Origin: Arenibacter sp. F26102
GTDB taxonomy: Bacteria > Bacteroidota > Bacteroidia > Flavobacteriales > Flavobacteriaceae
Reading direction: 5' to 3'
NCBI RefSeq assembly: GCF_023015865.1
Contig: NZ_JALKBC010000023.1
Coordinates: 1 to 40,738, forward strand
Length of the DNA: 40,738 nt
The position numbers and the translations under genes were made by a program. A model generated the notes under the pieces. The model worked only from the letters and a program-made list of their open reading frames with translations, had not been told where the DNA came from and searched no databases. Shown here one piece after another: positions 18,302 through 26,211 of this stretch (position 1 is its first letter; the number at the start of each line of letters is the position of its first letter).

Positions 18302-19371
18302 ACTTCTACAGAAGACAATAAAAAGTGATATGGATTTTTAACATCCGAGGAAATATGCTCTAAATGTACATTTAATCCTATGTTGAATTCTTTGGCCAAA
18401 TCAAGGAACAGTTCCAAAACAACTTGATCCTCCAAAGCCCAACCTGTAGAATCGAAAACCGATAATTCAGTTTTCACGTAATCGTAGGAGGTTTTATTTT
18501 GAATTAAATGAACTAGACTTGGACCAATTTCTTCAGGTTTCAGTTGTTGGCATTCCCCTTCAATTTTGGCTTGCTCCAAAAAATCTGGACAAACAAAAGA
18601 TTTATTCAAAAGAGCTACGGGCAATTCAATTTTTCCGGGAAAGTCGGAGCCAATTGCGTTTATATGTAAATGCTTTTTATGGTTTTCCTGATACGAAAAC
18701 AAAGGACCTTTTCCAACTTCTATGGCCGTCTCTGTACATAATATATCAACTTCTTGGACAATGTTTGAAATACTTGAGGATGCTACTTCTAAATTGAGGT
18801 TCAACATATTGATACGACGTTTAAAAGATTCCATGGCCGTATCATCAATATCATAAATCATGGCTTTTTTAAAATTGAAAACCCTAGAAAGTGCGTGTAA
18901 CTGGGTAATTGATTGCGCTCCACAGCCAATAAGTCCCAAAGTTGTGCTTTCTGGTATGGCCATTTTCCTGCTCGCAACGGCCGATGCCGCACCTGTACGT
19001 AAAGCAGTCAAAAGAACCCCATCCGCAACCCCTTTTAAATGGCCCGTTCGCGTGTCATAACTGGAAATTGAAGAAAGTATGGAGGGTAATTTAAAGTTTT
19101 CCGGATTTTTAGGGTGGTACCCTACTACCTTAATAACTATTTCCTTTTCTTGTTGATGTAGGGGCATCCACTCAATGAGCCCTGGATATGTTGTATTGTA
19201 GTTAAATCCGCTTCTAATCGGAATATCGATACATTTTGGGTCATAACTTTCTATGGCCAATTGCAGTCGGCGCACCAACACATCCATGATGTTGTCCAAT
19301 CCGAATTTTTCTACAATGGTACAAACGTCACTTCCAGTAAGTATCAATGTACTATTTTCTTTATTATACAT
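18298..19371 (-). CDS. Ornithine cyclodeaminase / mu-crystallin family protein
   Basis: The 357-residue product has the family motifs: the N-terminal IPIRSGF and VIKVVGYHPKN substrate region, ADGVLLTALRTGAASAVASR, a Rossmann loop LGLIGCGAQS followed by IYDID, and the closing VFDSTGWALEDQVV. Family members use NAD(P) to deaminate and cyclise ornithine to proline, or reduce or oxidise related imines. Within a locus that appears to start from proline, conversion of L-ornithine to L-proline plus ammonia would supply the starter and possibly the nitrogen for the PP-loop domain. This is inference. Alternatives include imine reductase or amino-acid dehydrogenase activity. Its 3' end overlaps the HTTM-like gene by 4 bases. 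Confidence 0.88.
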   Translation of the reverse strand: MYNKENSTLILTGSDVCTIVEKFGLDNIMDVLVRRLQLAIESYDPKCIDIPIRSGFNYNTTYPGLIEWMPLHQQEKEIVIKVVGYHPKNPENFKLPSILSSISSYDTRTGHLKGVADGVLLTALRTGAASAVASRKMAIPESTTLGLIGCGAQSITQLHALSRVFNFKKAMIYDIDDTAMESFKRRINMLNLNLEVASSSISNIVQEVDILCTETAIEVGKGPLFSYQENHKKHLHINAIGSDFPGKIELPVALLNKSFVCPDFLEQAKIEGECQQLKPEEIGPSLVHLIQNKTSYDYVKTELSVFDSTGWALEDQVVLELFLDLAKEFNIGLNVHLEHISSDVKNPYHFLLSSVEV

Positions 19372-19855
19372 TTTTAGGGTGGTTATTTAAACTAGTGATA
19401 AAAATGTAATTGAGGTCGCCAAATCCATTTAGTAAATATTTGACAAAATTTTGAAATGAGTTTTTATGTTATGAAAATCTAAGAATTCCATATAAGTTCC
19501 CATCACTTAGTTATATCCAAATCTTTGTAATAGCTATAAAATTATTTTGTAGATTATATATAAAAATAGTAACTTTTTTTAGATCTGTACCTATAATATA
19601 CACTATATTTATATGAAATTAATAATAATTAATTATAATTCTTGGCAAATAGGCAAAGTGCAACTTATAGCTGTACAGGCATCAACTAAAAGCCCATAAA
19701 TGATATAATTGAGGTGTATTAAAATTTATTACTGGAATTATGGGCTATAGAGATTCTAAAATAAGGAATGAACCATTATTCACCCCATCAATATGATTTT
19801 TTAGACCAAACATTTACACTCAATTTAGTTTCACCATTATAAAACTTTTAAGCAT
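19372..19855. other. 484-base divergent intergenic region
   Basis: This is the start region for the ornithine-cyclodeaminase-like gene (leftwards) and the HupE-NRPS operon (rightwards). It is very AT-rich, with no coding frame of note. Its only clear structure is the inverted repeat at 19691-19746. I could not place a convincing -33/-7 pair. Confidence 0.55.
19691..19746. repeat. 9-base perfect inverted repeat AGCCCATAA...TTATGGGCT
   Basis: The arms 19691-19699 and 19738-19746 are perfect reverse complements separated by 38 AT-rich bases, about 110 bases before the HupE-like gene. The layout suits paired operator half-sites for a regulator that loops or dimerises, or a weak cruciform. No similar pair was noticed before the minus-strand operon. 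Confidence 0.45.
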
Positions 19856-21115
19856 ATGTGTAAAAGATTTAGATATGTTTTGGGATTATTTTTATGTATC
19901 CCGTTTTATCTTTTTTCACACATTCCAAATCAGAGTTACATTTTTCTAAGGATTTACGAGAATGATGGAATTGAAGGAAGGTTTGAAATAAACACCAATG
20001 ATATCAATAAAATATATGGAACGGATTTTAAAAAAGGGGTTAAACTTTCAGAACTTAATCCCTATTTAGAGGATCTAAAGGCATATATGCTTTCTAGGTC
20101 GTCCTTTAAATCGCCAAGGGGAAATCACAATGTTATTCTGAAAGATTCCGTAAAGATATTTCCAGGTGTACTTGGAGATTATGTTCAACTTTATTTCTAT
20201 CTGGACAACTTGGACGTTTTACCTGTTTCCTTAGAGGTTAGTTTTAGCGCCGTTTTTGACAAAGACCCAACTCATAAAGGGTATTTGATCACTGAGTATA
20301 ATTGGAAGGCAGGAGTGATTAACGAGGAGGCCAATATCTCCATGGAGTTTTCTCCAAATGACCCTATGGATACCATGTCCTTAACGGAAGTCTCTGCCTG
20401 GAAGGGTTTTGTTGCTATGATAAAACAAGGGGTATGGCATATTTGGATAGGTTTAGATCATATCTTGTTTTTGGTCGCCTTAATTTTACCTTCAGTAGTG
20501 CGAAGACGAAAAAACTCAGAAGTTCACACCAGAGGAAGAACCCTTAATGAAATCTTGGGATTGTATTCGTGGGAACCCGTTATGGGCTTTAGACCGGCCT
20601 TCATTTATATTATTAAAGTGATTACTTTTTTTACAATAGCGCACACGATAACCCTTAGTCTAGCTTCGCTTCAACTAGTTAATTTACCTTCTAGGTTTGT
20701 AGAATCTATGATTGCACTTTCAATTGGCTTGGCGGCATTACATAATATAATACCAATATTTAAGGGAAGCGATTGGTTGATTGCATTTGTATTTGGTCTT
20801 TTTCATGGATTTGGGTTTGCCAGTGTATTGGGTGATTTGGGGCTAACCAGCGAGTTTCTAACGCTGTCGCTACTTGGTTTTAATATTGGTGTGGAAATGG
20901 GGCAAATTGCGATTATCGCGTTGTTTTTTCCCCTGCTCTTTTTTCTAAGAAACAATAAAGTTTATCCCAAGATACTCGTAGGAATGTCCATCCTATTAAT
21001 TTTAATATCACTTAATTGGAGTATAGAACGGTCCTTTGAAATTGATTTGGGAATTTACGGTTTTTTAAAATCCTCTTTACGAAAGGTTTTAGTTTTAATG
21101 GGATTGATGAGTTAG
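19856..21115 (+). CDS. HupE/UreJ-family membrane protein
   Basis: The 419-residue protein has a signal peptide (about 1-21), a ~160-residue extracytoplasmic domain, and from about residue 185 a six- to seven-helix membrane region with the family's conserved His: VWHIWIGLDHILFL (His195, Asp201, His202), IAHTITL (His263), ALHN (His296) and GLFHGFGFAS (His317). Characterised HupE/UreJ relatives transport or sense nickel, and many uncharacterised Bacteroidota members sit beside TonB receptors. The metal is not predictable here. It is the first gene of the plus-strand operon, 17 bases before the second NRPS gene, which couples it to peptide synthesis. Confidence 0.88.
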   Translation: MCKRFRYVLGLFLCIPFYLFSHIPNQSYIFLRIYENDGIEGRFEINTNDINKIYGTDFKKGVKLSELNPYLEDLKAYMLSRSSFKSPRGNHNVILKDSVKIFPGVLGDYVQLYFYLDNLDVLPVSLEVSFSAVFDKDPTHKGYLITEYNWKAGVINEEANISMEFSPNDPMDTMSLTEVSAWKGFVAMIKQGVWHIWIGLDHILFLVALILPSVVRRRKNSEVHTRGRTLNEILGLYSWEPVMGFRPAFIYIIKVITFFTIAHTITLSLASLQLVNLPSRFVESMIALSIGLAALHNIIPIFKGSDWLIAFVFGLFHGFGFASVLGDLGLTSEFLTLSLLGFNIGVEMGQIAIIALFFPLLFFLRNNKVYPKILVGMSILLILISLNWSIERSFEIDLGIYGFLKSSLRKVLVLMGLMS

Positions 21116-21132
21116 TTGAATGTTTATATAAA

Positions 21133-24060
21133 TTGAATAACGTGGATAACCAAATCGATAAGAAATCGCTTTTAAGTAGATGGAAGGAGCACCCTCGTAA
21201 GGATATACGTGTTCCCCATATTTCTAAGGCTCCAGTGGATATCGATATTCCTTTATCACGAGGGCAACAGCGATTGTGGATTTTACAACAGCTATATCCT
21301 TCAAATCCGTTTTATAATTATTGCGAGCTATATGAATTGGGGGGGGGCTTGAACACCTTATATCTCTCTCAAAGTATTCAGGCTGTATTTTCTAATAACT
21401 CTATTTTTAGAACTACCTTTTATGTAAAGGATGGAACGACCTATCAAAAAGTTCATGATGACGAGGTGAAAATAGCATTGGTAGATTTAAGTCATTTAGA
21501 AGGAACAGAAAAGAAACTGTCCAAAGAAAGGCTCATTGAATCGGTTACAAAATCCAGTTTTGACCTATCCGTTTTTCCCTTGGTAAGCAGCACCTTAATA
21601 AAACTTTCGCAGGTAGAGCATATTTTAATTCTCAATATGCATCATATCATAACGGACAAATGGTCTATGGGCGTTTTTAGGGAAGAATTGGCAATGCATT
21701 ATCAAAATTTAATTGCTGGGAAATCTATTGAAGTGGTCAAGAAATTACAATATAGTGATTATGCCTATTGGGAATCCAATCAAAGTATAGATGAAAATCA
21801 ATTGAAGTTTTGGCAAGACAGGTTAAAAGGTGAAATTCCGATTTTAGATTTACCGCTGGATTATCCAAGGAAAATGAGTTCTAGTTTTAAGGGAGGCTTA
21901 CTCAGTGATGATTTAAGCGAGGAATTGTCGAACGCCATTTTAGCTTTGGCAAAAAATCTTAATACCACACCCTTTGTATTGCTGCTTTCGGTATTTAAAC
22001 TATTGTTATTTAAATACACTGGGCAACAGGATATCTTAGTAGGCTCACCTATTTCCAATAGAAATGAGCGGTCAGTAGAAAAACTTATTGGTTTTTTTAA
22101 TGAGACAGTTGTTCTACGCTCTAATTTGTCCCCTAAAATGACCTTTAGGGAATTAGTGGATATGGTTAAGCAAAATACCATGGAAGCATTCTTAAACAAG
22201 GATGTGCCATTTGACCTTTTGGTGCAAAAACTTAAACCCACCAGATCTTTAAGTTTAAACCCATTTTTTCAGGTAATGTTTCTTTTTCATGCAGTGCCAC
22301 AAGCACCCACATTGGATAATGAGTGTACGATGGAGTATGCTGTGCTAGATTTAGGAATTGCAAAGTTTGATCTTACGCTATATGTTGCAGAAGAAAATGG
22401 CAAAGTATCTACTACGTTTGAGTATGCAACTGATTTATTTAGGGAGTCCACAATTGCAAGGATGCAGCAGCAGTACCAATTGCTTTTGGAAAGTGTTATA
22501 AAGGATATATCGCTACCCCTCCCTGAATATTCTGTATTGACCGATAGGGAAAAACAACTTTTTTTGAAAGTTGAGCCCGATACGGATTATAATATTAAGG
22601 GAATTCATGAATTAATTACAAAACAGGCATCGGAAAACCCCAGTGCTATTGCCGTTGTTTATGAAAGCGAATCTATTTCCTATGGGCAATTGGACCATAT
22701 GTCGACCATATTGGCCAAAAACCTTCAAAAGTATACTAAGGGACACAATCAGTTTGTTGGATTATGTGTGGATAGGTCAATTGATATGATAATAGGATTG
22801 ATTGGAATCTTGAAAGCGGGTTGTGCCTATCTGCCATTAGACCCGGAATATCCAAAGGAACGTATAGATTATATGCTGGAGGATGCCAAAATAAAAGTAC
22901 TTCTTACTAATGACAAGCTGTTATCCAATTTTGATAAAGAATTATTACAGGCATTGATGATCAGCAGTTTGTATGGCGTCATTGAAGACGAAAAAATTAC
23001 TTTGCCAGAGGCCAAGGGAAGCAACTACGCTTATTTAATTTATACTTCAGGTAGTTCAGGTACTCCTAAAGGGGTACCCATAACACATAAAAACATTATT
23101 AGCTCCACCTTATCAAGAACAAAGTATTACAGCAATGTGCCTTCTTCCTTTCTACTAGTGTCTTCCATAGCATTTGATAGTTCAAAAGTAGGAATCTTCT
23201 GGACCCTCTGTACAGGAGGGCAATTAGTGCTAACCAGAAAGGGATTGGAGCAGGATATCAATTTACTTAACAGGGCACTTAGGGAGTATAAGATAAGTCA
23301 TACTTTGATGTTGCCAAGTCTTTATAAAATAGTGCTGGAGAATATGGGAGATTATAAATTCCCAGACCTGAAAACTGTAATAGTAGCGGGGGAGGTGTGT
23401 GGTAGAACAGTTTGTAATCTACATCTATCCCTGTTGCCCAATGTGGAGCTTCATAATGAATACGGACCAACAGAAGCTACGGTTTGGTGTAGTGCCTATA
23501 AAATTATGGCTAATGATGAGCACGTTAAAGTCCCCATAGGAAAGCCAATTGCAAATTCTAAAATGTTTTTATTGGATGATAATCTGAGCCTTGTGCCTTT
23601 TGGAGCGCAAGGGGAAATATATATCGGCGGACCTGGAGTGGCTACAGGGTATTTAAATCGTGAAGAATTGTCCGAACAGGTATTTATTGTCGACCCTTTT
23701 CAAAAGAATACAGACTATAAATTATATAAAACCGGGGATATAGGACGATATAGATTTGATGGAAATTTAGAGTTTATAGGTAGAAAAGATCATCAGGTTA
23801 AAATACGCGGTCACAGAGTAGAGCTTCATGAAATTGAAAATTTGTTGCGTAGCACTGGAATGGTACATGAGGTGCTAGTGGATATAGAAGCCACTGAGGA
23901 GGAGTTACATAATAATGGTTTAGCAACAACTTCTGCGGAAAAATTAATTTTATTAATGAGCAAATATTTTAGCGATGCTGAAATTAACGACATTATAATG
24001 TCGGTTACTTCTTTACGCAAAGAGGATCTAAAACACCTATTAGTAAAAATGCAAGAATAA
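21133..24060 (+). CDS. NRPS C-A protein truncated after motif A8 (first piece of a split module)
   Basis: The 975-residue protein has a condensation domain (about 38-470) with MHHIITD (169-175) and an A domain from about 488: A3 YTSGSSGTPKG, A4 region SSIAFDSSKVGIF, A5 NEYGPTE (775-781) and A8 GRKDHQVKIRGHRVEL (883-898). It stops soon afterwards: A9, A10 with its catalytic Lys, and the carrier are missing and are supplied by the gene at 24859. The specificity line reads D682, S683, V686, L725, I750, A752, E776, V784, W785, which I cannot match to a known amino acid. After residue ~920 there is a helical tail (LILLMSKYFSDAEINDIIM, then KEDLKHLLVKMQ) that may be a docking element. The start is TTG 21133 or GTG 21142. 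Confidence 0.93.
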   Translation: MNNVDNQIDKKSLLSRWKEHPRKDIRVPHISKAPVDIDIPLSRGQQRLWILQQLYPSNPFYNYCELYELGGGLNTLYLSQSIQAVFSNNSIFRTTFYVKDGTTYQKVHDDEVKIALVDLSHLEGTEKKLSKERLIESVTKSSFDLSVFPLVSSTLIKLSQVEHILILNMHHIITDKWSMGVFREELAMHYQNLIAGKSIEVVKKLQYSDYAYWESNQSIDENQLKFWQDRLKGEIPILDLPLDYPRKMSSSFKGGLLSDDLSEELSNAILALAKNLNTTPFVLLLSVFKLLLFKYTGQQDILVGSPISNRNERSVEKLIGFFNETVVLRSNLSPKMTFRELVDMVKQNTMEAFLNKDVPFDLLVQKLKPTRSLSLNPFFQVMFLFHAVPQAPTLDNECTMEYAVLDLGIAKFDLTLYVAEENGKVSTTFEYATDLFRESTIARMQQQYQLLLESVIKDISLPLPEYSVLTDREKQLFLKVEPDTDYNIKGIHELITKQASENPSAIAVVYESESISYGQLDHMSTILAKNLQKYTKGHNQFVGLCVDRSIDMIIGLIGILKAGCAYLPLDPEYPKERIDYMLEDAKIKVLLTNDKLLSNFDKELLQALMISSLYGVIEDEKITLPEAKGSNYAYLIYTSGSSGTPKGVPITHKNIISSTLSRTKYYSNVPSSFLLVSSIAFDSSKVGIFWTLCTGGQLVLTRKGLEQDINLLNRALREYKISHTLMLPSLYKIVLENMGDYKFPDLKTVIVAGEVCGRTVCNLHLSLLPNVELHNEYGPTEATVWCSAYKIMANDEHVKVPIGKPIANSKMFLLDDNLSLVPFGAQGEIYIGGPGVATGYLNREELSEQVFIVDPFQKNTDYKLYKTGDIGRYRFDGNLEFIGRKDHQVKIRGHRVELHEIENLLRSTGMVHEVLVDIEATEEELHNNGLATTSAEKLILLMSKYFSDAEINDIIMSVTSLRKEDLKHLLVKMQE

Positions 24061-24073
24061 CCATCAAAGAAAA

Positions 24074-24862
24074 ATGAAACGCATCAAAAGAACCAACAGT
24101 TTTGAATTAGTTCTCAATATTACAGATGTCAACTTTATCCAACCTCCACGTGAGGCCCAAAGGAACGCTGTAGTTAATAGAGCTATGAAAGAATTTACTT
24201 CTGATCTAGAATCGCTCCATGAACAAGTTAAAACGTTTGTACCAGGAGCAACGGTAAATTCTTTCGATGATAGAACCCAAAAGGCATTGGAGGCTCAAGA
24301 AATAATGGAGGATTGGCAGATTCCAGTAATGAAAAAAATGACAGATGCCATTGCAAGTAAGGGCGGTGATATTCTTGAAATTGGATTTGGGCGTGGAATA
24401 GCATCCGAAATGATTCAAGGTTATCCTATAAAAAGTCATACTATTATTGAATGCAATGATACGGTTATAGAACATTTCCATAACTGGAAAAGGAATCATG
24501 GGTCAAAAAAGATAGTTTGCGTACATGGACTATGGCAAGACACCATAGATGACCTAGGCTTGTTCGACGGGATTTTTTTTCATACGTACCCCTTAAATGA
24601 AGATGAGTACATGCGCTATGTAAATGGTAGCATCACCTTCGCTGAGCATTTTTTTGAATACGCTAAAAAACATTTAAAACCTGGCGGTTCTTTTACTTAT
24701 TTTTCCAATGAAGTTGATTCTTTAAGTAGGGAGCATCAACGGCTACTTTTGAAGTATTTCGATTCGTTTACTGTTAAAATAGTCAACTTAACGATGCCTG
24801 AAAATGTAAAGGATACTTGGTGGGCGAATACTATTGCGATAATAAAAGCTACTAATCCATGA
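24074..24862 (+). CDS. SAM-dependent methyltransferase similar to guanidinoacetate N-methyltransferase
   Basis: The 262-residue protein is a class I methyltransferase with motif I ILEIGFGRGIASEM (100-113), the acidic loop HTIIECND (122-129), GLWQD and FDGIFFHTYPLNEDEY (164-179), and KPGGSFTYFSN. The order and wording closely follow GAMT (MERW / LEVGFG / IIECND / YDTYPL). GAMT's substrate-binding Glu in MERW is kept (Glu79 in MEDW), but its Asp in DTYP is His170. The substrate is therefore probably an amidine, guanidine or amide nitrogen on the carrier-bound chain, not free guanidinoacetate. The gene lies exactly between the two halves of the split A domain (13 bases after one, 4-base ATGA overlap with the other), where other NRPS A domains carry embedded methyltransferases. 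Confidence 0.9.
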   Translation: MKRIKRTNSFELVLNITDVNFIQPPREAQRNAVVNRAMKEFTSDLESLHEQVKTFVPGATVNSFDDRTQKALEAQEIMEDWQIPVMKKMTDAIASKGGDILEIGFGRGIASEMIQGYPIKSHTIIECNDTVIEHFHNWKRNHGSKKIVCVHGLWQDTIDDLGLFDGIFFHTYPLNEDEYMRYVNGSITFAEHFFEYAKKHLKPGGSFTYFSNEVDSLSREHQRLLLKYFDSFTVKIVNLTMPENVKDTWWANTIAIIKATNP

Positions 24863-26211
24863 ACGATATATTAAAAAACCGAATCTTGGATCTAACTTCT
24901 GATGAGCTTACATTGGTTCATTTAAAGCTATCCCAATATTTAGAACAGCATCAGGAGGTAGAAAAGGAAGAGGCAGTCAAGAGGTTGGTTGGTTATATAA
25001 TTCCCAAGCCGAATTTCGATTTGGAGGAATTTCAAAAGGAAATTAGAAAACGGATGCCCGAATATATGATTCCAGTGAAATTTATTCAAATTGAAGAAAT
25101 TCCGAAATTGCCAAATGGCAAGGTAAATTTGGATGAAATAAAGAGTTGTACTGAAGTTGATGACTATACAGAAAACTATTTGACCAAACCAAAGAATAGT
25201 TTAGAAGAACAATTGGTTTGTATTTGGGAAGAGGTCTTGAATTTCTCACCTATTAGTACGTTGGATAATTTTTTTGAAATCGGAGGAGATTCTATATTAA
25301 GCATACAAATTATTGCTAAGAGCCGAGAACAAGGAATTTCCATAACTCCTAATCAATTATTTAAGCACCAGACAATTGCAGACTTGTCGGACAGTATATT
25401 GCAAGAAATTACACCTGGGGATAAGTACACTCATTTGGTGGAAATAAAATCCACTGGTACTAAACCACCTTTATATTGTCTTCATGCGGGTGGAATACAC
25501 CTATTCTCCTATAACAAATTGGCGCAACACATAGAGTCTCAAAGACCTATTTATGCATTACAAGCCTCCCCAATTGATACTGGGCTTAAATTTCATAACA
25601 GCGTTGAGGAAATGGCTATCGATTTCCTATTGGAAATTAAAAGGAATCAACCCAAAGGACCATACCATATTATGGCCTACTGCTTTAGTACAGCGGTAGG
25701 ATTGGAAATCGCAAAGATGATAAAGGAACAGAATGAAACCGTTAATTTCATGGTAGTGGATACTATTGCCGACTATTACCACCTATTCGCCTTGTCCATG
25801 ACCAAAATACGTATTCTAAGGTTATTGAAGGTTTTGCGTAATAATCCAATAAAAACCTTATTAAGCTTGACTAAAAAAAGAATAAAAAAACATTTTAACC
25901 CGAAACTTATTATATATAAGGGTAAGCAGGCAGAAAATAAAGTAGAAAGTCTTAGAATTAATTATTTAAAAATATATAAAAAGTATCAATGGAAGCGCTA
26001 TATAGGGCATGTTTCCTTATTGCTTTCTCCCAAGCTAGGGGGGCTTTTAAATACTGATATTATTAATTCTTGGAATAAAGTCACCAACACATCAATTAGC
26101 ATCTATCATGTGGAAGGAAAACATGAGGCTTTATTTTCAGAACCAAAAGTGAAAAACACATCATCAGTTTTGGATACTTGCATGCAACAATTTGAAAAAG
26201 CTAATGAGTAA
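24859..26211 (+). CDS. Completing piece of split NRPS module: A C-terminal subdomain, carrier, Cys-type thioesterase
   Basis: The 450-residue protein starts with a helical lead (1-35, ILDLTSDELTLVHLKLSQYL), then the rest of an A domain: KRLVGYIIP, A9 RMPEYMIP (65-72) and A10 LPNGKVNLDEI with Lys88. A carrier domain with FFEIGGDSIL (Ser145) and a type I thioesterase (about 190-445) follow. The thioesterase nucleophile elbow, normally G-x-S-x-G, reads AYCFST with Cys275. Asp301 (VVDTIAD) and His422 (VEGKHEALF) fill the other triad positions. Cys in this position is known from thioesterases that form beta-lactone or beta-lactam products (ObiF, SulM). It releases the finished peptide by hydrolysis or cyclisation. 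It is translationally coupled to the methyltransferase gene by a 4-base overlap. Confidence 0.92.
   Translation: MNDILKNRILDLTSDELTLVHLKLSQYLEQHQEVEKEEAVKRLVGYIIPKPNFDLEEFQKEIRKRMPEYMIPVKFIQIEEIPKLPNGKVNLDEIKSCTEVDDYTENYLTKPKNSLEEQLVCIWEEVLNFSPISTLDNFFEIGGDSILSIQIIAKSREQGISITPNQLFKHQTIADLSDSILQEITPGDKYTHLVEIKSTGTKPPLYCLHAGGIHLFSYNKLAQHIESQRPIYALQASPIDTGLKFHNSVEEMAIDFLLEIKRNQPKGPYHIMAYCFSTAVGLEIAKMIKEQNETVNFMVVDTIADYYHLFALSMTKIRILRLLKVLRNNPIKTLLSLTKKRIKKHFNPKLIIYKGKQAENKVESLRINYLKIYKKYQWKRYIGHVSLLLSPKLGGLLNTDIINSWNKVTNTSISIYHVEGKHEALFSEPKVKNTSSVLDTCMQQFEKANE

Noticed and set aside
19372..19855. CRISPR array or tandem repeat in the AT-rich divergent region
   Set aside because: Only one inverted pair is present; there are no regularly spaced direct repeats.
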